Assembly: GCA_046155505.1 (NCBI GenBank)
Contig: JBJXFK010000028.1
Span: 1-14,772, forward strand
Direction of reading: 5' to 3'
DNA: 14,772 bases
DNA from: JBJXFK01 sp046155505
GTDB lineage: Bacteria > Planctomycetota > Phycisphaerae > UBA1845 > Fen-1342
Below are positions 7,529-14,378 of this stretch, piece by piece. The position numbers and the translations under genes are program-made. Under the pieces are notes generated by a model. It was not told where the DNA came from and made no database searches. It saw only the letters and a program-made list of their open reading frames with translations. How positions within the stretch are numbered: the first letter of the stretch is position 1; each line of letters starts with the position of its first letter.

Positions 7529-7537
7529 GTCGCGGCG

Positions 7538-7569
7538 TTGTGGAGCCGCCGCCCTCGGCTGCTTTCTTC
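7538..7569 (+). repeat. Dispersed 32-bp repeat, copy 1
   Basis: The 32 bases beginning TTGTGGAGCCGCCG and ending GGCTGCTTTCTTC recur at 14532-14563 with one mismatch (C/T at position 11). This copy begins nine bases after the stop of the STN-domain gene. Confidence 0.85.
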
Positions 7570-7572
7570 AAC

Positions 7573-7728
7573 ATCCGAACCCCGAGCGCGAGCGACCGGG
7601 GTAAAACGCGGTGACGCACGCGTGTTCGGCGCTGAGAACCGCTCGCTCCCGCACGTTACCCCACTCGCTTGCGCTCGGGGTTCGGATTCGTGCGCGAGCG
7701 ACCGTCGAGCACTGAGGCCCGATCGCTA
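7573..7728. repeat. Inverted-repeat element between convergent genes, related to the 3971-4139 element
   Basis: ATCCGAACCCCGAGCG... (7573-7604) and its inverted partner (7656-7687) match at 29 of 32 positions around a 51-base centre. The right end GAGGCCCGATCGCTA (7714-7728) is identical to the inverted end of the element at 3971-3985, and the sequence between is recognisably similar (CGGGG[TC]TCGG followed by GCG-rich sequence). It fills the gap between two convergent genes and could serve both as a 3' end. The last three bases are the stop codon of the minus-strand gene. Confidence 0.8.
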
Positions 7729-9909
7729 CTCATACAGCGGCTGAAACGAACACCTCACCGCGCCGTCGCGGCGCTGCGACTCGCTGCAATGCAGCGGCAC
7801 GATTTGCACCTCGCGCCCCAGCGCCGCCCGGACGGCCCGCATCGCCGCCTCATCCAGCGGCGTGTACAACCCGCCAACCGTCGGCATGAGAAATCGCCCG
7901 CGATCGTGAATGCCGTTCAGATAGTTGATGCTGCGCTCGCCGCTCGCGATGCTCGGAATTTTCACGATCGTCCAGCCGAGCGCTTCGACGCGTTTCACCA
8001 ACTCGGCACGATCGGCCATTTGTCGCTGCAGTGCGCGTACATAGATCGTGTCTTCAATCTCCGGCACCTCGTCCGGCACGATGCTCGCGGCCGCGAGCAA
8101 ATCGAGCGCGAGTAGATATCGCTGAAAATTGCCCACGCCACTGTCGGCGGGGCCCACGCTGAACCAGTCGGCAACGCGCTGCGGATATTGCCCGAAATTC
8201 GTCGCAAGGCGTGCGGTCATCGGCCCGGCGAAGTTGAGCAGGTCAACATCGCGCTGCTTCTGGAGCAAGTCGCGCGCCGCGGCCAACTCGGCATCGGTGA
8301 TCACGCCATGCTTCATAAACGTGCCCAAACCGATTGAGATCACAATTCGCGCCGCCGCAACCGGATCACTGACCAGCGCGACCGTGCGATCGGCGAGCGT
8401 TCGCACGCTCACCTCGTAGTCGATGTGGTACGACGCGGCGGGTAATACGACCACGCGTGCGACGCCAAATTCGACCTTGAACGCATCGAGCACATGCGCC
8501 TCGCGCAAACCCAGCGACGTGTTTCGCCACATTTCCGCCTCGCCTACGAGCAGCGTGCGGCCTGGCGCGCCAACGTCTCCGACGACGATCAGATTACCGC
8601 CCTGAAAGTGCAGCGGCGATTGAATCACGGTTTGGCCGGACTGGCGCATGTCGCGCTGGATCAGCGTTTCGCCGGGGACGAAGATTGCCGCCTCTTCGCC
8701 ACGGCTGGCGAAGCGCGGGACGACCGACACCCGTCGCGCGATCGCGCCGGCTGCGTCGAGTTCGAACGCTGTGCGAGCGTTGTCTTGCGCCCATTGCGCG
8801 ACGGGCAGGGGCGACGGGACGATGGTGCATTGCAATCGCGCGGGCATGGGGCGCGAAGCGAGTTGCGCGAGCAGGCCGGCGACGTGCCGCGTTTCGATGT
8901 GGATCGACAATTCGCCGGGCTGCACGCGCTGCAAGACGTGGCGCAGCAAATCGAGCGAGCCGCCGTCGCCGGGGGCCAGCCAATCATCGCCGCGCGTGAG
9001 TTGAGCGCGCAGACCGACAAGTTTGCGTTCGCCGCTGTCGGGTGCGAGCATGAGACGCATGTCAGCATCACCGCCCGAGGCGGCTCCGCGTGACGCGGAC
9101 GGGCGGAACTGGAAGCGCCAGTCGGCGAAGTTCTTTTCCCGTGTCGCGCGATAGTTCTGCTTGAGATCCTCCGCGATGCGGCGAACGACTTGCTCCGCGC
9201 TCATCGGCGCATCGCCGCCGGGCGCGATGAAGTGTTCGAGCAGATCGACCGGCACGCCGACCTGGCGAAGGAAGTCGAGTTCCGGCCCGCTCGCGGCGAG
9301 AAATCGATCGATTCCCGAAGCATCGATCGCGCCGGCGAGCGTCGTCAGCAAGCCGAGTTTGGCGAGACTCTGTGCGACATAGTCGCCCACGGCGCACTCG
9401 ACGATTTGTTCGGGCGGCGCGGGAAGCAACGGCCAGCGAGTTGCCGGATCATCGGACAAGTTCGCGCGAAACGCGCGGATCGCCGGCCGGCCCTCGCTCA
9501 GCGAGCACCAGTATTCGAGCTGCTCGTCACTCATCGCGATCGGCAACGTGCGCACATTGCCGAGCGACGACGCGGAGGCGCTGCTGCTTGCCGGTTGCGA
9601 AGCGCTTGTCGAGCGAGACGTGCTGGTAGGTCGAGTCGCCGGCAGACCGGCAATCACGATTCGAAACTGCTGCTCATACGCGACGCGCAGCTTGCGATCG
9701 GCGACGCGGCGGACGAATTCGTCGGGAAGGTGGTATTGCGCGATCGAAAAGCGGCCCGCCGGCTGCGCGAGCAACGCGGCACGGAACTCGTCCTCATAGG
9801 ATGGCGTTGGCGCGGGCGCTGACGTCGGTGCCGATGTCGGCACTTGTGCCCGCGTGAGCGCGACGGCCAGCAATGCCGCGAGCCGCGCGAGTACATGAAT
9901 CGATCTCAT
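7726..9909 (-). CDS. Exported pentein-fold protein, agmatine/peptidylarginine deiminase-like
   Basis: The protein has 727 residues from the ATG at 9909. TTG at 9912 is slightly better spaced from AAGGA at 9921-9925. Residues 1 to about 22 are a signal peptide, with a Ser/Thr/Ala-rich linker at about 90-117. The C-terminal half carries spaced motifs of guanidino-modifying penteins. These are WAQDN (373-377, the site of W-x-R-D-x-G-P), FQGGN (435-439), YHIDYEVSV with His495 and Asp497, NYLNGIHDRGRFLMPTVGG, and GAVRC with Cys720 eight residues from the C-terminus. In the family the Asp, His and Cys act on a guanidinium group, hydrolysing it or transferring its amidino group. Odd points are the missing Arg in the first motif, Arg in place of the usual His before the catalytic Cys, an N-terminal half of about 300 residues that I do not recognise, and about twice the usual length. 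The fold is fairly secure. Substrate and even activity are open. Confidence 0.68.
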   Translation of the reverse strand: MRSIHVLARLAALLAVALTRAQVPTSAPTSAPAPTPSYEDEFRAALLAQPAGRFSIAQYHLPDEFVRRVADRKLRVAYEQQFRIVIAGLPATRPTSTSRSTSASQPASSSASASSLGNVRTLPIAMSDEQLEYWCSLSEGRPAIRAFRANLSDDPATRWPLLPAPPEQIVECAVGDYVAQSLAKLGLLTTLAGAIDASGIDRFLAASGPELDFLRQVGVPVDLLEHFIAPGGDAPMSAEQVVRRIAEDLKQNYRATREKNFADWRFQFRPSASRGAASGGDADMRLMLAPDSGERKLVGLRAQLTRGDDWLAPGDGGSLDLLRHVLQRVQPGELSIHIETRHVAGLLAQLASRPMPARLQCTIVPSPLPVAQWAQDNARTAFELDAAGAIARRVSVVPRFASRGEEAAIFVPGETLIQRDMRQSGQTVIQSPLHFQGGNLIVVGDVGAPGRTLLVGEAEMWRNTSLGLREAHVLDAFKVEFGVARVVVLPAASYHIDYEVSVRTLADRTVALVSDPVAAARIVISIGLGTFMKHGVITDAELAAARDLLQKQRDVDLLNFAGPMTARLATNFGQYPQRVADWFSVGPADSGVGNFQRYLLALDLLAAASIVPDEVPEIEDTIYVRALQRQMADRAELVKRVEALGWTIVKIPSIASGERSINYLNGIHDRGRFLMPTVGGLYTPLDEAAMRAVRAALGREVQIVPLHCSESQRRDGAVRCSFQPLYE

Positions 9910-9998
9910 CAAGCGGTACGTCCTTGCCCGATCGGCGGGGCATTGCGCCGAGCGTTCGCGCCCTGCCTTGCCAGAGCGGCGGCGATTCGGTCACGGGG

Positions 9999-10057
9999 AG
10001 CATCGGCCTCCGGCCGGTGCATGCCCCGTGTTTGCGCACCGGCGGGACGCCGATGCT
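9999..10057 (-). terminator. Long hairpin downstream of the nuclease gene
   Basis: AGCATCGGC...CCGGTGC (9999-10020) pairs with 10036-10057 at 20 of 22 positions around a 15-base loop. It lies 39 bases beyond the stop of the minus-strand gene ending at 10096. There is no T-tract, so it is either a REP-like 3' stabiliser or a non-canonical terminator. The rest of the 9910-10095 gap shows nothing I can support. Confidence 0.5.
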
Positions 10058-10095
10058 CGCCGATTGCTCAGGCGCAACATGTTGAAGTCACGACG

Positions 10096-11964
10096 CTAAC
10101 AACCAGCACCAAACTGGGCCAGCAGTGTCGACAGATCGGTCAGTTCGATGCAGCCGCTGTTGTCGAGATCGCGCAGGAACGAGTAATTCGCATCGCCGCG
10201 ACAGGCACCGAACGACGCGAGCAGCGCCGACAAGTCAGTGAGATTCACCGCACAATCGCCATTGATGTCGCCGATGAGCGTTCGCGTGACGACTTGGATG
10301 GAAACGCTGACGTTCGACGAAGTCGCACCGGTGATGTTCTCGTCGCTTACCTGAATCGTGCCGACGGCGTTGTTAGTAGTCTCGGCCTGAGCGGTCGTGT
10401 CAAACGTCAGCGTCACGGTCCCCGCAGCCGCGCCGATCGACGTCGGCAGCACGCCGCTCGTGCCGAACGGCGACGCCAGGCCGCTGATCGAATCAACGTC
10501 GAGCAAGGCTTGCTGGGCCGTGAATCCGAAATTGCTGACGGCGACCGGAAGGTTGCGTGTGCCGCTGTCGGCGACAAACACGCGCTCGATCGTCAATGCA
10601 TCAACATCAATCACAGCATCGAGCGACGCATTCGACGCGCGCACCACCGTGCCGGTGAGGGTCAGCGGTGCGGCCGGAAGTTCGGCGGCCTGACTCGTAC
10701 TCGACATCGTCACGCTTCCGTTGAGCGGGCCGACGACGGACGTATTCACGGCGAAGTTTCGAAGCACCGCAGCACCGAGCGCGTTGGCGATGCCGTTCTG
10801 CACGCCGGAAAGCGCACCGCTGCCTGTCGCTGCGAAATCGAGTTCATCACCGCCCGCCGCCACGAGCACGCTGACCGAATTGGTCACGCTAAGTTGTGTA
10901 TTGATCGCGGCGTTTTGAATCACGCGACCGACGTTCGCGGGCAAAAGCGACGCGAGCATCTTCGCCGGCATCTGATATTCGCAAATCAGCGGGCAATGAT
11001 CCGACGCACCGGTGATGTTGTCGGCAAGTGTGTTGGATCGCGGGATGTCGGCCGGATAATACGTGTTGTTTCCATCGCCGAGGGCGAGGTTGTAGTGCAG
11101 CCCGTCGTTGCCGAACGTGCGATAGCTGCCCGCGATCCGCGACAGGCCTTCGCCGTCGTTGAATGCGCTTGTCGCGACCTGAAAATCAAAGCGATCATCG
11201 AGTCCGCCGTTGACCATCGGCGAAGGGCAGGTCATGCAGGGCGATTGCGTGTGCTTGATCGCGTTGCCGCTGCCCGCCCACGAACCCGTGCCGAGCGGAT
11301 CGATCGCCTGTCCGTTGCCCGCGCCGATAAACGTCTGATACGCGGCTTCACTGTTCGAATACACATTCCAGTCGCCGGCATAGATGATGTGTACGCCGCT
11401 ACCGAGCGCGTCGGCGTTGGCTCGGATCGCCTGCGCGCCGACATTTCGTTCGGCGGCGTCAGCGGCGGTGTTGCTGGCTTTCAGGTGCGAGCTGTAAACG
11501 TAGAATCGCGCCTGCGGTGAGGTGTATCCGACCAGTCGCAGTAGCCAGCGATCGGTATTGCGTCCGCCGCCGGTGGGGATGTCGATGTGCCCCGCGATGT
11601 CTTCGCTGAGCGTGTCGGTGCGATAGTAGAGGGCTTGGGCCCCGCTGGCTCCGTCCTCGCTTGCGCTGCCGGTGAAGACGGCCCTGGCGTAGGTTACGCC
11701 GCCGGGTGCGTTAGCGTTCAAAAGCGTGAGCAGGGGGGTCGAGTCGGCCTGATCGACCTCTTGGAAAATGTAAACATGCGGGGCGACCGCGTAGCCGGGC
11801 TTATCGTCGGCGTTCAGGGCCTCGATCACGGCGTCGAGCTTGGTAAGATCGCCATCGCGGCCGGCTACGTTGTAGGTGACGACGCGGAGTTGGGCCTGGG
11901 CCGAGTCGACGACGGCTGCCGAGAATCCGACCATGAGCGCGATACGCGACGCGAATTTCTGCAC
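10096..11964 (-). CDS. Secreted endonuclease/exonuclease/phosphatase-family protein with C-terminal dockerin-like domain
   Basis: The protein has 622 residues, with a signal peptide at 1 to about 25 ending SAQAQ. Residues about 27-332 form an EEP (DNase I-like) domain with all key motifs: TYNVAG (Asn32), FQEVD (Glu69), SSHLKAS (His160), AGDWN (Asp198, Asn200) and a terminal SDHCP (Asp322, His323). Such enzymes cleave phosphodiesters or phosphomonoesters with Mg2+. Export suggests an extracellular nuclease, though a lipid or sugar-phosphate substrate is possible. Residues about 335-560 are beta-rich repeats of unknown role. Residues 565-622 are a dockerin-like pair (DINGDCAVNLTDLSALLASF and DLDNSGCIELTDLSTLLAQF) with four cysteines (571, 588, 605, 622) suited to two disulfides. 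GTG at 11964 is chosen because AAGGGG lies eight bases upstream; the in-frame GTG at 11973 overlaps that site. Confidence 0.88.
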   Translation of the reverse strand: MQKFASRIALMVGFSAAVVDSAQAQLRVVTYNVAGRDGDLTKLDAVIEALNADDKPGYAVAPHVYIFQEVDQADSTPLLTLLNANAPGGVTYARAVFTGSASEDGASGAQALYYRTDTLSEDIAGHIDIPTGGGRNTDRWLLRLVGYTSPQARFYVYSSHLKASNTAADAAERNVGAQAIRANADALGSGVHIIYAGDWNVYSNSEAAYQTFIGAGNGQAIDPLGTGSWAGSGNAIKHTQSPCMTCPSPMVNGGLDDRFDFQVATSAFNDGEGLSRIAGSYRTFGNDGLHYNLALGDGNNTYYPADIPRSNTLADNITGASDHCPLICEYQMPAKMLASLLPANVGRVIQNAAINTQLSVTNSVSVLVAAGGDELDFAATGSGALSGVQNGIANALGAAVLRNFAVNTSVVGPLNGSVTMSSTSQAAELPAAPLTLTGTVVRASNASLDAVIDVDALTIERVFVADSGTRNLPVAVSNFGFTAQQALLDVDSISGLASPFGTSGVLPTSIGAAAGTVTLTFDTTAQAETTNNAVGTIQVSDENITGATSSNVSVSIQVVTRTLIGDINGDCAVNLTDLSALLASFGACRGDANYSFLRDLDNSGCIELTDLSTLLAQFGAGC

Positions 11965-11972
11965 GATCCCCA

Positions 11973-11978
11973 CCCCTT
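11973..11978 (-). promoter_or_regulatory. Ribosome binding site that fixes the nuclease start
   Basis: AAGGGG on the minus strand ends eight bases before the GTG at 11964. The alternative GTG at 11973 would overlap this site, so the shorter protein is preferred. Confidence 0.6.
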
Positions 11979-12070
11979 GAATGGCTGCGTCGCCGACCTG
12001 CCATTCGTCACGGCGTCGACCCGCAATTTCTGGAAGGTGGACAGTATAACGGAGAGGAATGATGACTCCC

Positions 12071-12221
12071 GGCGAAATTTTCGGCGCGAAATGAGGGCAA
12101 GTGACGCTTATCTTGTTAGTCTGGTAGCGGCGGCGGCTGGTGGCGCGATAGGAGAGCCGTCAGACAGTTGGCTGATAAGTGCAGCGGCGGGAGCGATTTC
12201 GGGCGAAATTTCGACGCGATA
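12071..12221. repeat. Near-identical 20-base direct repeats flanking a stem-loop
   Basis: GGCGAAATTTTCGGCGCGAA (12071-12090) recurs as GGCGAAATTTCGACGCGAT (12202-12220), one base shorter and with two changes. GGGCAAG follows each copy, at 12095-12101 and 12231-12237. Between the copies CGCTTATC (12105-12112) pairs with GATAAGTG (12174-12181) and GTCTG (12119-12123) with CAGAC (12161-12165). No coding capacity is evident. It may be a partial duplication of a regulatory region or a small mobile remnant. Confidence 0.55.
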
Positions 12222-12274
12222 ACTCGTTACGGGCAAGAATTTTACGGAAATTCGAGAAAATATGCCCGCGTGAG

Positions 12275-12304
12275 TGGAAAACCGAGTGGTCGCCTGCCTA
12301 GTAT
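12275..12304 (+). promoter_or_regulatory. Weak candidate promoter for the small RNA
   Basis: TGGAAA (12275-12280) and TAGTAT (12299-12304) are separated by 18 bases, and each matches the sigma-70 consensus at four of six positions. Initiation would fall near 12311, just before the structured region. The evidence is weak. Confidence 0.3.
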
Positions 12305-12310
12305 TCCAGT

Positions 12311-12456
12311 GGATTCCTTCCTTTTCCGGGGAGCCAAAAGGATAGGGAGGAAGCACCGGAACTTGTCTCGATACCTTTCAGGGGAGCCAAAGGAAGGAAG
12401 ACAGACAAGCCTGGACCGAAGAGTGACCGACGGGTTGCTCTTCGGTCTCTTTTTTG
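12311..12456 (+). ncRNA. Candidate structured small RNA: two tandem hairpins with matching loops and a terminator
   Basis: No protein gene fits this stretch, yet it has RNA-like design. Hairpin 1: CCTTTT (12320-12325) pairs with AAAAGG (12336-12341) around the ten-base loop CCGGGGAGCC. Hairpin 2: CTTGTCT (12362-12368) pairs with AGACAAG (12403-12409), and inside it CCTTT (12374-12378) pairs with AAAGG (12389-12393) around CAGGGGAGCC. The repeated unit has a period of 53 bases. A strong intrinsic terminator (12414-12456) follows directly. No + strand gene lies downstream, so an independent RNA is more likely than a leader or riboswitch. About nine GGA motifs, several single-stranded, would suit a CsrA/RsmA-type sponge or an RNA acting on ribosome binding sites. 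That is speculation. I do not recognise a known RNA family. The 5' end is estimated. Confidence 0.6.
12414..12456 (+). terminator. Intrinsic (Rho-independent) terminator
   Basis: GACCGAAGAG (12414-12423) pairs perfectly with CTCTTCGGTC (12438-12447) around a 14-base loop, followed by TCTTTTTTG. The T-tract lies on the + strand only, so it ends rightward transcription, although no rightward protein gene precedes it. Confidence 0.9.
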
Positions 12457-12486
12457 TCAAGAGCGAATTGGTTATCGGACCAATCG

Positions 12487-12521
12487 TGCAAAATGCAAAG
12501 TGCAAAGTGCAAAGTGCAACG
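12487..12521 (+). repeat. Heptanucleotide tandem array, TGCAAAG x5
   Basis: The five units are TGCAAAA, then TGCAAAG three times, then TGCAACG, without interruption. It resembles the short tandemly repeated heptamers known from cyanobacteria and other bacteria. There is no spacer structure, so it is not CRISPR. Confidence 0.9.
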
Positions 12522-12553
12522 TGCGCATCTCGCGGCTCGCTACCCGCGCGGCA

Positions 12554-12588
12554 GTTCCCCGTTTCCCGTTTCCCATTTCCCGTTCCCC
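12554..12588 (+). repeat. Heptanucleotide tandem array, GTTTCCC x5
   Basis: The five units are GTTCCCC, GTTTCCC, GTTTCCC, ATTTCCC and GTTCCCC. It starts 32 bases after the TGCAAAG array and lies just downstream of the RRM gene's terminator. Confidence 0.9.
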
Positions 12589-12608
12589 AACGTCACTCCA
12601 GAAACAAC

Positions 12609-12640
12609 GCAAGCGAGGCCGATCACTCGGCCTCGCTTGC
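12609..12640 (-). terminator. Intrinsic terminator of the RRM gene
   Basis: A perfect 14-bp stem, GCAAGCGAGGCCGA (12609-12622) with its complement at 12627-12640, encloses a four-base loop. On the minus strand GTTGTTTCTG follows, a modest T-rich tail. It lies 32 bases past the RRM stop. Confidence 0.8.
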
Positions 12641-12672
12641 GAAAGCGTCGCAACTCAATTGTGCGCAGCAGC

Positions 12673-13014
12673 TTAGTACCCGCGATCGCGCCCGCCTGCC
12701 GATCCGCCGCCGCGGTATCCACCACCCGCGCGACCCCCGCCCCCGCCCCGAACACCGCCGCCGCCACCTTCCGTGGCGCGGGCCTCGTTCACCGTGAGCC
12801 GACGACCATCGAGGTTCTCTCCGTTCAGCCCGGCGATCGCGGCATCAGCATGGGTATCGTCCTCCATCTCCACAAACGCGAACCCGCGCGACTGCCCGGT
12901 TTGGCGGTCCTTGATGATCGCCACGCTCCGCACCGCCCCAAACGGTGCGAACGCGCCCTGAATCGCCTGCTCGGTGGTGTTGAACGCCAAATTCCCGACG
13001 TAGATCTTCTTCAC
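12673..13014 (-). CDS. Glycine-rich RRM RNA-binding protein
   Basis: This 113-residue single-RRM protein binds single-stranded RNA. RNP2 is KIYVGN (3-8) and RNP1 is RGFAFVEM (43-50), with the expected GLNGENLDGRRLTVNEAR end of the domain (62-79). Residues 83-113 are a glycine/arginine tail (GGGGGVRGGGGGRAGGGYRG). This layout matches the bacterial Rbp proteins of cyanobacteria and planctomycetes, several of which respond to cold. The GTG at 13014 has AGGGG eight bases upstream. An in-frame upstream extension lacks any RRM similarity and is rejected. The gene has its own promoter (13152-13180), a leader of about 130 bases and a terminator (12609-12640), so it is monocistronic. The targets are unknown. 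Confidence 0.93.
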   Translation of the reverse strand: MKKIYVGNLAFNTTEQAIQGAFAPFGAVRSVAIIKDRQTGQSRGFAFVEMEDDTHADAAIAGLNGENLDGRRLTVNEARATEGGGGGVRGGGGGRAGGGYRGGGSAGGRDRGY

Positions 13015-13151
13015 GATGTGCGCCCCTGACGGTGACACCGCACCCAGGCCGTTACCTCTCGGCCCGGGGCGAGTGATCGGATGACGAATTGGGTCGCGGA
13101 ACAGTCGAAGCGGAAGTGCCAGACGACGATTCCAAGTCGCATACCCACAAA

Positions 13152-13180
13152 AACATATCCCGCCCACAAGCGCGGGTCAA
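13152..13180 (-). promoter_or_regulatory. Sigma-70-type promoter for the RRM gene
   Basis: Read on the minus strand, TTGACC (13180-13175) and TATGTT (13157-13152) are separated by exactly 17 bases. Predicted initiation near 13145 leaves an untranslated leader of about 130 bases, which could carry regulation. Confidence 0.65.
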
Positions 13181-13252
13181 TTCAAATACGGTTTGCGGGT
13201 GCGGTTTTCATCGAAATCTCGCGCGTTGGAGCGCAGTGTCGCGCGTCGTGCT

Positions 13253-14344
13253 CTATGTGCGTGCAAATGCATGCAAATTCGGAAGCAATCTCGCAGCGTG
13301 CTGAAACACGACATCCTGAAAACCCAAACGCCGATACACATGCGCAACCTGTTGCGGCCACGAGCGTTCCGCCTTGATCAGGCGATAGTCGCTCTGCAAA
13401 TCCCAGCGCAAGCGCGGCAGCCCGAGCGGCACAGGAAAGTCCGAGCCGAACAGAAAACGCCCGTGCAGGTCGGTCCGCTGCGCAATCTGCCGCAAAAAAC
13501 CGACCTTGCCGAACGTCGTCAAGGCCGACAAGTCGGCGTACAGCGGCGCGTCGGCGAAATCGGTTTCGAGTGCATGGAGCAGCGCGTGCATCGGCTTGCG
13601 ATCTCCCCACGGCACGATCGGCGTTGCAACATGGGCGACAATCACCGGCGGCATCTCACGCGCGCGATGCATTTTGTTAAGAACGCGCAAAGCCGGGGCG
13701 ATGTCGCGATACTCCGGCCGCTGCGATTTCAACGTGAACTCTTCGTTGTAGTGAACGAGCACCGGCAGGCCGAGTTCATGGCAGACGCGCAGGACCGCGA
13801 TCGTGCGTGGGTCTTCGATGTTGATGTTCTGATGCAGCGGCAGCCACTTGATCAGGCACGCGCCGGCGGCGAACACCTCGCGCACACAATCGACCGCATT
13901 TTCGCGATAGGGATGGATCGACGCGCCGAACAGAAACCGATCGGGTCGGCGACGGCATGCATCGCGAATCAGCGTGTTCGAGGTGTAGATGTCGCTGCCG
14001 AACTGTCGCGAATGCGTCGGCAGCGGCGGGCGGGTGCCGTCGTCGTTGTGATAGGCGTCGAACGCGAGGAGTACAAAGCGCTCGATGGGGCCAGGCGACA
14101 GCAGGTGCTCTTCGTGAACCCGATCGAGGTGGCGATCAAGCTCTGCGCCGGCCGGGATCGACGTCGGAATCTTTAGCAGCCAGCGCAGGCCGCGCCACTT
14201 GAGCTGCGAGACGATGCGCGGCGCGACGCACGAGTCAAAGCCGAACGCGCCGGGTGCATCGCGCGCCTCGAACGAAAATCGCGGCACGTCGCTCGGCAGT
14301 CGCCGCGCGGTGTACGTGTAGTGGCAGTGGACATCGATGATCAT
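13253..14344 (-). CDS. Amidohydrolase-2 family metal-dependent hydrolase
   Basis: This 363-residue TIM-barrel hydrolase is probably cytoplasmic, since no signal peptide is seen. The metal-site motifs appear in order: DVHCHY (His6, His8), CLIKWLPLHQ (Lys166 region), LPVLVHYNEE (His198), VIVAHVAT (His238) and FLFGSDFPVP (Asp302). This order fits the family that includes decarboxylases and lactone or amide hydrolases. The substrate cannot be told. The N-terminal HxH directly after the start, and AGGAACGG just upstream, support the ATG at 14344. The frame remains open upstream into repeat sequence at 14345-14577, and that extension is rejected. The neighbour upstream on the same strand is an unrelated membrane protein 233 bases away, so operon membership is uncertain. 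Confidence 0.88.
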   Translation of the reverse strand: MIIDVHCHYTYTARRLPSDVPRFSFEARDAPGAFGFDSCVAPRIVSQLKWRGLRWLLKIPTSIPAGAELDRHLDRVHEEHLLSPGPIERFVLLAFDAYHNDDGTRPPLPTHSRQFGSDIYTSNTLIRDACRRRPDRFLFGASIHPYRENAVDCVREVFAAGACLIKWLPLHQNINIEDPRTIAVLRVCHELGLPVLVHYNEEFTLKSQRPEYRDIAPALRVLNKMHRAREMPPVIVAHVATPIVPWGDRKPMHALLHALETDFADAPLYADLSALTTFGKVGFLRQIAQRTDLHGRFLFGSDFPVPLGLPRLRWDLQSDYRLIKAERSWPQQVAHVYRRLGFQDVVFQHAARLLPNLHAFART

Positions 14345-14378
14345 TCCGTTCCTACCGGCGTGCGGATCGCGACATGGA

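Noticed and set aside
9844..11520. Very long open frame on the + strand (558 codons) opposite the nuclease gene and the start of the pentein gene
   Set aside because: It runs antisense through two well-supported genes and a gap, is highly basic with no domain, and is explained by stop-codon scarcity in GC-rich DNA.
12311..12456. Known riboswitch classes (glycine, cobalamin, c-di-GMP, SRP-like GGAAG motif)
   Set aside because: Core conserved motifs of these classes are not present and there is no downstream gene on the same strand.
12487..12588. CRISPR-like array
   Set aside because: Units are seven bases and contiguous, without spacers; no cas genes are present.
13193..14176. Plus-strand open frame of 327 codons opposite the amidohydrolase
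   Set aside because: The amidohydrolase has all family motifs in order; the opposite frame is low-complexity and has no homology signal.
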